Assembly (NCBI GenBank): GCA_004802705.1
Contig: SGPL01000303.1
Span: forward strand, 1 to 40,835
Length of the DNA: 40,835 nucleotides
Source: Bondarzewia mesenterica
Taxonomy: Eukaryota; Basidiomycota; Agaricomycetes; Russulales; Bondarzewiaceae
Direction of reading: 5' to 3'
Shown: positions 11,011-22,100 of the stretch, piece by piece
Layout of the letters: every line of letters starts with the position of its first letter
How positions within the stretch are numbered: position 1 is the stretch's first letter
The notes under the pieces: generated by a model
Database searches by the model: none
Told to the model about the DNA's origin: nothing
What the model saw: only the letters and a program-made list of their open reading frames with translations
Translations under genes and position numbers: made by a program

Positions 11011-13530
11011 TCACCGCCACGTTGCTGAAGTGTCTTCAATGAGCGATGGAGGCCTGTTGCTGCAAGATCGCGTTATCAACGGCTGTCGTTGTGATGGTTG
11101 GCGATGCAAGAGGGGATCGATTCTCTCCAGGAGTAAGAGGTTGAATATGAGCACGTATGGGCACAGAACACCAAGTGCCTGTCTCGATGCTAGGGCATCT
11201 AGTGAATCACGAGCAGTCGGTTGAGGTCGAGGGTTGAGGGTACTGTTGAACACGAGCCATGGTCGGGTTGGAACGGCAGCGTCCACGCTGGAGGGAGGGT
11301 GCGCCACGACCAAGGACTGGGCGGGTAGAGGGGAGGGGAGCTATAAGAGGCACAGAGTCTGAGAAAAAAAAATGGCGGGCTGGAAGGAGGAGACATATGA
11401 TAATAACTTACACGGATAACGTTGATCTGCTTCCTTCTCCTTACATACAAATAACCTGATTGACGCTCGTCCTATTGTTTTACAAATGTTCGTGAGGGCC
11501 CGTATTCTATAATTCAGGGCACTTATTTTCTCAACGCACATGGATGATTGATACACGCCTGGGCGTGCAACTGCTTATGGGCCCGTATGGGTCCCGATTG
11601 CTGACTTACGAAAATTCCACTCAGTTCCAGATGGCGATCGATCCCCGCTTCATTGGAAAAATGTTCCAGCGCGATTCAGAAGTTGTACTTCGGGTTCTCT
11701 TCAAACCGATATTCGAAGCAGAAGACTCATGACAACGGGCTATTGCTGCGTGGTTCGTATCTTCTGGAGTCTACCGGAGTCAGCAACGGAGACGACATAA
11801 CTCGTTACTGTGAGTAAGTTGACGTTTTTGGATAGAAAAGATACTCCATCGAACCGATCATCTTCCGTGTCTTGTTCCGAGACCTAAATTACCCGCGTTC
11901 ATCTGCGATCGGAGACTCGAAGTTGGGTTATGATCAAGATCGACCAAGTTACTTTTTATCCTTGTTCAGCAGTGGGACAGATCGCCAGGTGGACATACTG
12001 CCTTGTAAGCTTTAGTATGTATCACAACTGGATTTTTCTTAAAGTTACATGCATACAATAGCTGGAAGCTGGGGGCTACTACTTAGGCCTGGAGCGGCTT
12101 GTCGGCCGAAATCTAGGGTGTTGATGCACTGTTGATGCATGCGGGTTGCATGCGGGCGGTTAAGTACTCGATATTTGACTTGATACGTCTATTTATGGTG
12201 ACAAAGTACCTTCGACTTTGATCAGGTCTATCTGGTCGGCAGCGCCCATATGTGATGATCCAGCGCCGCCCAGTTCAACACTTTGTCTTGCTCGCATGTC
12301 TGATTCAGAATGCAGTGCGTGAAAGATGGCGCGATCGTCACGTAGGCCGTATAATAGCGTATAAGTCGCTCACGATATCAATTATTTGGCCTCGTGCAGC
12401 CTCGTGCAAATTTCGACACCACTGTGAAGCACTCTGAAGCTGGATCCACAGGTACGTATCCCAGTGAAGAAAAACGCGGGAAACGTGTGTGCTCCCTTTT
12501 CGTCGACCGTCAGCCATGTGTAGCAAATTGATCAAAGCGATATACCGGTGACCAGTCACCACACATGAATTCAACATACAAGGACACACGGTGTAGTTGG
12601 TTCATCACGCTCGCTTGGCATTATATCTGCAGTATGTGCGAGAGGTGTCCGTAGATGTGTTCATCTATTTACGTACACGTGTTCTGTCAAGCATACTTTG
12701 GTTTTGCTCCTGCCAAATTGTCTGGGATGGTCATCGTTGGTTTTTTTTGCATCTTGCGCATCGAGCATCTTCCTCGCCAACAAATTCACACAGCGCCCAA
12801 CTGGCTTCGTAGCGCCCATCACTTATACAAGCCATATCTTCATGCCAACTACACGACAACCTCCACTTGTCCGATCACGCGGTAGCTGAGGTGAACGCCT
12901 GCAGGCTGATGAGAAGTGTTGTCCACAGCTAGTTCATGGCGTGAGTCAGCAACCATTGGTCTCGGTATTTATATTATCTGTGAATAGATTGATCCTGACA
13001 TTTCAGCGATGCTGTGAAAATCGGTGTCTCTGTACAAGACAAGCCAGACCATTTGGACCAGGAACGCGGGGAAGGATTAAGTAATACGGTGTCGCAGAGA
13101 CGCGGCCAAGCCGTTCCGCTCGAATGCATTGACGAACTGCTTCCCCATTTTGTGCTTCCATCTCTTCGCTAAGCGAGCAGACACACACTCCCTTCGTTCC
13201 ACACATCTTACGACTGCGACGAACACGACGGGCCGCGCAACGCACACGACGATTGCCGACTGTCAATATCATCGCAACCGACGGCCAGTTTTCACCGCAA
13301 CCCAATACCGGACTTAGACGGCGCTTGTTTGCCAACCTCCCCCCATTCTCGATCCCGTCTCCGGATCCGACCACCATACTGACCGCTCTAATAACATCTC
13401 ACTGTCCTCTCCTTTGCCACCCTCTCTCCTTCCCGCTCACGATTCTCGTCCGTGTCCTATCTCGCTTGTCCTCTGCGTATCAGCTCGCTGGAACTCGCAC
13501 AGGCTGTAGTCTCTCGTGTATTCTTGCAGT
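11011..13530. other. 2.5 kb gene-poor stretch with small repeats and a CT-rich promoter
   Basis: I see no supportable gene. A short plus-strand frame at 11544-11732 has no recognisable domain. There is a small direct and inverted repeat group near 12120-12160 (GTTGATGCA twice, then TTGCATGCGGG units) and CCTCGTGCA twice near 12392-12410. The right end, about 13380-13530, is pyrimidine-rich as in many fungal promoters and precedes the protease ATG at 13531. Confidence 0.4.
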
Positions 13531-16500
13531 ATGAGCGCGTCTCCCTTTCGCTCGCGTCTACAGAAGGGGAAAGGGAAGGAAAAGGAACTGGCGCGCATGA
13601 TGCATGCCAGAGATGGGGGCTTGCAAGGAGTCGTCCTCCCCCTTCAAATGGTCGGTGGCGGCTTTTACGAAGCGTAAGTCTTTCATCTTTTGGGTACTAT
13701 CTCTCCGCCTGTTCTCCCGTTCTCTTCTGTTATTCTCGTCCTGCGCATCTCTAAACATGGTGCTTGGGATTCGTGGTCTCTATCACACTTCTCAGGATAG
13801 AGGCATTGCACGTTCTCGTCATGTGGAGCTTTTCAATCTCGGTTTGCAGTTTCATTGCGTCTGCAGGACTACCTTTCATTTCTTTAAACTCTACCCTATC
13901 CCCCCGCACTCTGAGAGCTTATGTATGACGGCACGAGCCGAGCATGCATCGTGTCATCATTCCTAGATGCGCGCACGAAGGTGATTCCATTCCTGGGCGC
14001 CAGATATGCTCCCATGACTTCAACGCCACTTCTCACTTTTGATGCGTTCCATGGAACATACGTCTGTTCGGATTGTATCCGTCAAATAGCATGTTCCGGG
14101 AATCGTGTCTCTGGCGCAAGTAAGGCACCTATATCTTCACGGATGGTTCCAATGTTTTTATTTTTTCCTGTCCCGCCCGTCGGAACTCCAAAAAACCGTC
14201 GGGCATTCAGAGCGTGCGCCGAATATTTGTACGCGACATCAAGCCCATGCCGGAAGAAACCTCGTGTACTGCTCTATCAATTTCTACAAACTGTCCATGT
14301 TGAGCCGAGCACAAGCGGTGTACATAACCATCCCGCGCGGAGTGGGCATTGCGCGATTCAATGTGTCGTGGTATCAAACGCACCTTACCTTTACTTCCTT
14401 AATGCCTTATTTTCCTTTATTCTTTATAAAAGACAACTCACCGTTTCGTCGCGCCTGATATCTCTGACCTGATGCTGATCTTCGTATACAGTGTTTATAC
14501 TGTCCCCGTGCAAGTGGGTATCAGCAATCAAAACTTGTCGTTGCAGGTAGACATGGGCTCTTCCGATCTCGTAAGCTATCATTATTCCCTTCTTCGGCAG
14601 ACGTGTTCATCATCGTCTCATCTCACATCAGTGGATTGCTTCTACATCATGCTCCTCGTCCGTGTGCTCTAACACTGGTGGTAGATTGTACGACCCGTCA
14701 AACGGCGTTCCGACGGGTTTCCAATTTGACATCCAATACCTCGCTGGCAACGTTAGCGGGCCTATTTATTGGGACTTAATCCAGATAGGCGGATATAGCA
14801 TTGGTAATCAGGCGCTGGGTGCGTTTCCACCTTTGCCTGCGGACAGTTCCATATCGTCCGTGGTCGATGGCAAAATGCATCGTCTTTTGAGCCTGTCAAA
14901 CTGATTACATCGCTGTAGCCGCTGCGACAACCGTTGAAAATGAGCCGTTGGAAAATGCTTTTGATGGCATCCTCGGTCTCGCATTACCCCTCAACTCCAT
15001 CATTGCCAAACAATTACCTCCATCGATAGGCAACTCCCCCGACGGCGCCGTTTTTGCATCAAATCTTTTCGGGATCACTCCCGTTGACTCTGCGCCTGCC
15101 TCACGCTTCATCTCTCTCTCCCTCTCGCGTCCCGATTCAGACGAGGTCCCAGCCTTACTCAGCATCGGCCAGCACCCGTCCTCGCTCGTGCCCGATCCCA
15201 GTAAAATTACTTATTCAACAATTCTCGCCACCAGCGAAGGCGATACATTTTGGAAGACAAGTATCAGGGCCGTTACGGTCTATGTAAATGGAGAAAGTAG
15301 GCCGCTCACCCTGGGACGTTCACATACGGGGGCAGTATTTCCGACTGCAGTACTGGATTCTGGCGTGCCTTATATCTTGACGACGACTAATATCGCGAAT
15401 GGCATTTACGGCGCTTTGGGAATTGGACCTGGATCGGATGGACAATGTGATTTTTGTGTCCATATCAACAGAAAAGGAGGCTGACACTTCTTGTAGATTA
15501 TGTTCCCTGTCAAACTCCGCTGAACATGACGATAACGCTGGATGGGCAACGAGAGCTGTCGCTCCACCCACTTGACCTGACAGCTAAACCTCAACAAGAC
15601 GCTTCTTCAAATATGTGCGTCGGTCTCATCCAGACCGCCAATGGCCAACTGGATAGTTCCACCACTCTTGATGACATGATTCTGGGCGTGCCATTTCTTC
15701 GTAATACCTACACCGTCATGGCATACGAGATCCCGGACTCAAACGGTAGTTTTCCCACCGATAACTCCGCCCTCTTATCAAACAGCATCTATCCGCGCCT
15801 TGGATTGCTGGGTTTGACGAATGCCACCAAGGCGCTGGAGGAATTCAATACTGTTCGCGTGCTCAACAAGCCGCTCACGGGACAGCCTACGACGAATTCG
15901 TCTCACACGACGTCCGGAAAGAAGCTGTCAGTCGGAGTCGAGGTCCTGTTCGGCCTCCTCGGCTTTTTCGCGCTCTGTATTTTCCTTTTTGTCACGCGAT
16001 GGTTCATCGCACGGCGCCGGTACCGACAGGCAAATCCTCGCTCGCTTGAGGACGGGGATAAGAAAGATGGGATTGACTTCGCTGCATATCAGCTTGCACG
16101 GCGCGGGTCGAGGGAGAGCAGCGATGACGGGGGGACGAGGCCATCGGAGGATGTGCTGCGCTTGATGCGGTATGAGGAGTACAAACGGCGTACAGCGATC
16201 AGGTCGGATTATACGACTGATAGTATCCGTACGCGGGTTGAAGGTGAGGAGGGCGAAGAGGGCGAGTTTGGCCACAGGAAGAGGCGAAAATCGGGGAGGA
16301 AGATCCCAAGAGCGGAATATGGGATACGAAGATGGGCGTGGGGTGGGGCGGTGCATTCTTTGGAGAGGTTGTGAACATTCATCCGTCGTCAACGGAATTG
16401 GGTGAAGAGAGGGATGCGGTGTCGGCTGCCAAACCAAAGCTCTTGCACCAACACACCGCAAGTGATGTTGGTTCTGCCAAAGATGGTGGACCCGGCGTTA

Positions 16501-16922
16501 CTGAACCACTATTGGCGCATACGCGCAGCGACTCGCGCGTGGCAGACGATATTGGCGGCTTCGAAATGAGATATTTTGGTATGGGCGATAATGGGCCGAG
16601 GGAAAGTATGGTGGGTGTCGGAACGGCCGCGAGAAGCAGTCGTATTGGTCTTGAGCAGAGGGTCAGTTTGGGGAGTATCAGGAGTTTTGGAAAATCAGTG
16701 AGTCCCGGTAGAAGACCAGTGAGTCCCCTCGGCTTTGCGAGGCCAGTGAGTCCACTTGGGTCAGTAGGTGAGGGCGAGACTTTGCCATTGCCACCATCGC
16801 CTGTCAATCTGCGCTTCCCTGGTATTGCACCGCCGGAGGAGGGTACGTCGTTCAAGGCTACCCAACGTGCGGAGACAACGGAATCAGGGGAGGGGACCCA
16901 TGGACACGGGGAGGATTCATGA
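13531..16922 (+). CDS. Membrane-anchored pepsin-like aspartic protease (family A1) with altered first active-site triad
   Basis: Modelled exons are 13531-13673, 14492-14570, 14632-14818, 14919-15446, 15497-16243 and 16282-16922, all in phase, giving about 774 residues. The first lobe has YTVPVQVG then VDMGSSDLW: the catalytic Asp is residue 68, but the usual D-T-G reads D-M-G. The second lobe has AVLDSGVPYILT with Asp about 283 (D-S-G), then GQYYVPC and DMILGVPFLRNTYTV. A transmembrane helix follows at about 457-483 and then RRRYR and a long basic/serine-rich tail with three SPxx units near 699-722. The ATG at 13531 is the first in frame (a stop lies just upstream), and the N-terminus is basic with no signal peptide, odd for a type I membrane protein. 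The first intron (818 nt) is far longer than the rest. The last intron (16244-16281) is short; an alternative donor exists at 16238. Confidence 0.85.
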
Positions 16923-17582
16923 CGCTTGGCAATGCGGAGGGCTCTGTGTACTTCCTCCATCGGTTCAGAGTTCCGCCTGAGTATGTGTTTTCTTCCATGT
17001 CTCGCATTATCGTCGTATTCCCTACCTACTCTCAGGGACAAATTGATCGTTCTTTTGCTTTCATTCTAATCTTACTACTCCGGCTTTGTCACATTCTATC
17101 CACACTCATTCCTTTCATACGTCCTCATATACCGTATTTTACCATACCCTCTGCCTCATCTTTCATTCTTTCTCATTTAAGTGGTCTGCACCATGCCTTC
17201 ATCTATTTTGGCCCATCTTCCACCTACCCACGGACGCACTTTTGCACTAGCGCTTCTGTTCGTCTTCCCAGCGAACATTAAGATCATGCCACATCGCATC
17301 CTCTTATTCACTACGCATTTTCCCCCATCTCCGGGGAGCTTCTCGCCGCAACTTTGGGTACGTGCTGACTCCATCCCTCCCCACTGCATCTGCCGAGTTG
17401 AATGTATGTGTATTGTAAATGTGATCATTGTGATGTACAACAATAACAAGACAAAATAGTTCATTCTTTCCTCGAGGTCCTTTCCTCAATCGGAAAAGAG
17501 TGGATGCTCAGATCGTCAGGCATAATTATAGCATAATAATAATCAAAAATTCAGCCCGTCGTGTTCGAGTTGATTAAAAAAA
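16923..17582. other. 3' flank of the protease gene, no gene recognised
   Basis: This is pyrimidine-rich sequence and short frames without domains. It probably holds the protease 3' UTR. The AKAP7-like gene upstream region begins at its right end. Confidence 0.4.
17576..17582 (-). terminator. Oligo-T RNA polymerase III terminator
   Basis: Seven consecutive T residues on the minus strand directly follow the tRNA-like sequence, as expected for a polymerase III transcript. Confidence 0.35.
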
Positions 17583-17666
17583 TGGATACGGCTGGAATTG
17601 AACCGGACACCTCTCGCAAACGAGATGCTATAAATGCGAGCGTGATGACCAATGCTGTAGAATGCT
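17583..17666 (-). tRNA. tRNA-like sequence, possibly a decayed intron-containing tRNA or SINE head
   Basis: On the minus strand there is a perfect B-box-like T-loop core (GGTTCAATTCC), a D-loop-like ATTGGTCA, and an anticodon-stem pair CTCGC / GCGAG enclosing an 18-nt loop that would fit a 7-nt loop plus an intron. It ends in GTATCCA and is followed at once by seven T residues, an RNA polymerase III terminator. However, the acceptor stem does not pair, the D stem is poor and the T stem has mismatches, so the anticodon (UAU or UUA by position) cannot be trusted. It is either a tRNA pseudogene or a tRNA-derived element. Confidence 0.35.
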
Positions 17667-17712
17667 TCGCTATTCGCTGCCACGCCACCTCACACAAAGC
17701 TGTTTTACAACC

Positions 17713-18948
17713 ATGTCCACTACCCTTGTTCCTAACACGAAAACCCTATTTACGCATCGAGGTGAAGAGTCAGTGGGACAAAGGAGCTATCATCGAGGAG
17801 GAAGAGGCAGGAGTACTAGAGGCCAACACGATTCAGCTCAAGCGCCACCGTACCTTGCGCAAGCTGAAGGTCGGCTTGCACAGAGCATATCTCCTGCTAA
17901 TACGCGGAACAATAAGCCTTTGAGGCCGTCATTAACCCATTGTGAGTCCATACACGAGCACGGGTATCGGCACATTAGATCTGACTGAAGCAGTCATATC
18001 CTTACCTATCGTAAGGCCATCATTCCAATTCTTCCTGCAGAAGTGCTTCTAGGCTCACCCACATACTTTGAGGGACACCACGCTGAACTTCGCACCTCAC
18101 TGTCAAGCTTTACTTCTGCTCTCCTGGCAGGCACACCTTCCATCCCCGGCCTGGATGCGAGCATTGTAGTCCCTACACGCCGACTCCACTTGACGCTCGG
18201 CGTCATGTCTCTTGACCAAGGAAATATCTCACACACTCTTGATATTGCACAATCGTTGTTAGAGTCTCTACGGCCGACGGTCATGGACTTGCTCAACGGT
18301 CAGAGGCTCAAGGTAGGATTGGAGAGGATGGACATAATGAAGGCTGAACGGGGCGATGCGTCGCGGGCGCATGTCTTGTTTGTGGGGCCTTCGCTGGACG
18401 GCGAAGAAGGGAAAAGATTGAATACTGTGTGCGGTGGGTAGTGCTCTGGCTTCTCCTTGCACTATCTCACGCTACGTCAATTCAGAGATGGTGCACAAAG
18501 AATTTCACAGGTCAGGTCTCATTGTTGATGAAGGCAGGCCCTTAAAGGTTGGTAAGCGCTCCTTTATGATTGTCCACTGTCCTCACGAAAAAGGTGTGCA
18601 TGCTTCAATCAGCTGCATTGCACAGTCTTGAACACCACATATCGCAAACCGAAGCCCCGAGGACCAAGACACCCCTTTTCATATACCGATATCCTTCAGT
18701 CAATCGCTTTCCGCTCCATTTCGGCCGTCGAGGACGAGGGGACAGACACAGAATCCAATACACCGCCCTCTCTTCCCCTGGCCGCATCACATGCGACCCC
18801 TGAGGTTATCAATAGGCGAGAAAAGGGAATAATGCCCACAGATGTTACGCTTGGCTTGTGGGACGTCGATGAGATTCAGATCTGCAAAATGGGGAGCTGG
18901 GGCTCAGAAGGCGAATATGTGCGTGTAAGTGGTATCTCCTTAGTTTAG
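17713..18948 (+). CDS. AKAP7/ASCC1-type 2H phosphoesterase-like protein
   Basis: Exons 17713-17941, 17994-18010, 18073-18433, 18486-18547 and 18613-18948 are in phase and give 334 residues. The AKAP7 2'5' RNA ligase-like domain starts with THFISLPIGHHAELR. It carries both HxT motifs of the 2H superfamily: LHLTLGVM (about residue 121) and LHCTVLN (about 225). The motifs face each other in a cleft that handles cyclic or 2',5' phosphodiesters in relatives. ASCC1 homologues are linked to transcription co-activation and DNA alkylation repair, but the fungal protein's role is unknown. The second exon is only 17 nt and is needed to produce the conserved THFISLPI. The N-terminus (about 70 residues) is Arg/Gly/Ser rich and looks disordered. 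The gene is convergent with the beta-mannosidase pseudogene, 168 bp apart. Confidence 0.85.
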
Positions 18949-19116
18949 GCGGTCTCAAATTACATAGAGAAAATACACTGATGTGTAGTTTATTCGCTTC
19001 GACCCATCAACGTTGATCATACGCGTAGTAAGTTCCAAGTGTCTAACCTTTGCGATGAGTTCACTTCTCCAAGTCTGGCTTACTGTCATCAACATCGACC
19101 TTCTCCCCGTTCCCTC

Positions 19117-22100
19117 CTACACTAACTTTGCCTTTTCGCTTCCTAACCACGCCGCTAGAATGTTCCTTTCTTGCAGTCCCTCCGCGATGATGACCTGATC
19201 ATTCCCTGGTATGACGTCCAACGCATTGTCACTCCACCTGACCTTTCCCCCATCCTCTTCTGCCACACTGAAAACGAGTCCCTTCACCGGCCGCACAACG
19301 CTTACTCGCACTTGCTCCCCTGACACCTTGGCGTTGACTTCCGCCGTTGTAGGAAGATGAAGGTACTTGAACGGTTGTGGCCAATCGGCATACTGGGCTA
19401 CGACCTCTCCCGTATCTTCGTTCACCAGCTTCGCTGAGACGACCACCGATGAGCCTGTGGGTCTTTCATAGGAGTGGGTACGCGTGTAGAGAAGAGTTCT
19501 GTGGTCTGATTTGGTAGAAGTGTGACAACCGCTGTGGAACTTTCCACCCAGGAAGAGCTGAGGTCGTGAGCGGAAAATACGAGCAGTAGTCTACGCTGAT
19601 CAAGCGTGCTATTTGTGCCCCAGATAGAAGCTGTCGCATCGCTCGTTTGAAAAGCTCCAAATTCGTAGAACTATGAGCGACAGTTAATCTATATTCCAGT
19701 GCAGACGATGCTGAAGGCACCTGTTTAGGTCGATCGTTTTCTCTGGTTTTTTACGACCTATAGGACAAAGAATGTGAGATGAATTAGTATGAATCGAGTG
19801 CGATCTGAACATACTGAGCGCCGGATACCAACGGTAATTGACTTGAGCTCTCGCGCGATGGTATAGTACACTAGCTTTGGACGTAACTACATAGGATACT
19901 GAGATCACACATGTTCTCATTAGGAAAACATGCTATACCTACGAAATAGTCGGCAATGGCCCATGAAGTAACAGGCCAACAGTCATTCAGTTGCCACACG
20001 AGAACGCCAGCAGTCTGGCAGAAAGAGTTGCAAGTCACCAAAGGCCAAACGGAGACGAGTTACGCACATATTCTTTCCCCCGACCCCGCCATTCCCTCCT
20101 CCATACACGGTAGGCATAACTTACGGCCTCTGACCGCATCATCTGGGTATTGTAGACATGGCTTTTATCGGCAGACCGTCCCAGCAAGTTAATGAAAGGG
20201 TTATGAATAGTCATGAACAAAGTTCGAACGTACGTCTCAAGATCACTTGTCAGCCGGAAATTCTCATTCAAAGCTATAGCAAACCGCCTTTCAAATTGGC
20301 CTGCGCGACAATGCTGCGCCATGATGGGCGCCTGGACGTAATGCTCTCTCTCGTTATCGCGCAAGGAGCCCATCCAATAATAGATGGTGCGCAGATCAGG
20401 CATGCTCGGCATACCAAATTCGCTGATGTGTGAGACAATAATTAAAAGAGGCGTCGCTATCAAATAAGGAAGATGCACATGTGAAGGGACAAACCTAATG
20501 AAGCGTCCTCCCATTTCATCGTACTTCTGCCAAGGGAGTTCTCGACCCGCCCAGACGTTCCACGCATGGATGTCACCCACCGTAGGAGGAACCACGGTGG
20601 TATGGAATCCTCGGAGATGTGAGACGCTCGACCACAGACGGCAAAACGTCCTCATAGAGAACGAGTGCAGGCAGGTTGGTTTCGACGTCCCATTGGAGGA
20701 CTTGTTGATAATCTGCATGAAATCAGTAATTAGTAGAATCAGTGTAGCTTCAGTTCGTTATTAAAGGATCGTTTACCTTCGTTATTTCCGCAGAAGAGCG
20801 CTAGTGAGGGATGATGCCGCAATCGGCAAACGTTGTCCTCCGCCTCACAACGGACGTTCTCAACAAATGCCTTGTGCGCAGGGTATATCCCACAAGAAAA
20901 TTGGAAGTCTTGCCAAATGAGAATACCGAGCTCTGCAAGCGTGGCGTAAGATATGATACTTGCAGCGCGTCGGGAAACATGTCGATGAACTTGTACAAAA
21001 GTGGTTGGCGAGAAGACGCACGGTCGCAAGTATCATAGAACACATCAGGCTCGAAAACGCCCCCTCCCCACAAATGGACCATATTTTGGTTCCCGTCCCG
21101 CAAGAGCGTCAACCATGCGCGGTATCGTTCTGGATCAATTTATGTGAGAAAGTTGTCCGCTGGGATCCAGTTTGAGCCTGAAATTATCCCTCAGCATAAT
21201 TTTTGTTCTGCGGATTCATGTTATCATACGCACCTCCCATGAAGATGCGTACATTATTGATCTCAAAGAGAAACGTCGTCCCTTGTCCATACTGATCAGA
21301 TTCTTGAAGCGGCTCCTGAATCAGCTGTATACGACGGAAACCAATACGTTGGACTTTTGTGTCGAGGATTTCCCCATTCTTCTCATCATTGATCCGGTCA
21401 AAATTAGAATGGAATAACTTGTAACACAATACCGCTCACCTGATCGACAAGATCGACAAGCACTTCATACAATGCCTGCTTACCGTACTTTACGGGCCAC
21501 CAAAGTTCCACCTCGTTCTCTGTAAATGCCCACTTCACCACGTCTTTCGCCACGCTGTGTCCATTCGCTTCTTGAAAGATAAAATTCTTCAAACAAACAC
21601 CCTCCTCCCGAACCACACGGTCTTCTGCTATGTGTCTGATAGTAACACGGGCGGCATCCACGAGAGATGCGGTGCCTTTGAGCACGATATCGAGTACAAA
21701 GGATGTATCGAGGCTGGCAGAAACATGAGCTTTGATGAGCAGTAATACGAGGCGACTATCGTATGCGATAAGGCGGATAGGTCGATAGGGACCTGTAGTC
21801 ATGAGCTCCGGACCCTGTGAAAAAATCAATGATTTTATTTATTTATTTATTTGGGCAGTTCACGAAGGATTGACTGAGGATATTCACCCAGTCCCATCTA
21901 TGGCACACCGTCAGATCGCCGACTTCACAATATACTGTATAAACATACCTCCAATCATATTGTGCCTTGCGTATATAAACGCGGCTTGCGTCAGGATTGC
22001 ACGATCCTGCACGCACACGGCCATATTGTGTTTCGAGCTCCTTGCCAAGCAGGAATGCAAACTTGAAGTGTGGCAAAAGGGTATTTTCGTGTCTCAAGGC

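Noticed and set aside
13003..13377. Minus-strand frame of 124 residues upstream of the protease
   Set aside because: No recognisable domain, no neighbouring exon, and it lies in promoter-like sequence.
17561..17923. Plus-strand frame of 120 residues before the AKAP7-like gene
   Set aside because: It overlaps the tRNA-like unit and the true first exon in another frame; the family domain requires the ATG at 17713.
19013..19198. A possible extra last exon of the AKAP7-like gene, using the donor GTAAGT near 18926
   Set aside because: The frame through 18926 ends naturally at 18948 with a family-like C-terminus, and the extra exon would overlap the opposite-strand beta-mannosidase coding sequence.
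21129..21142. Treating the TAA in the beta-mannosidase as part of a tiny intron
   Set aside because: The only AG nearby would make a 13-nt intron without a GT donor; the residues after the stop continue the conserved frame, so a nonsense codon is the simpler reading.
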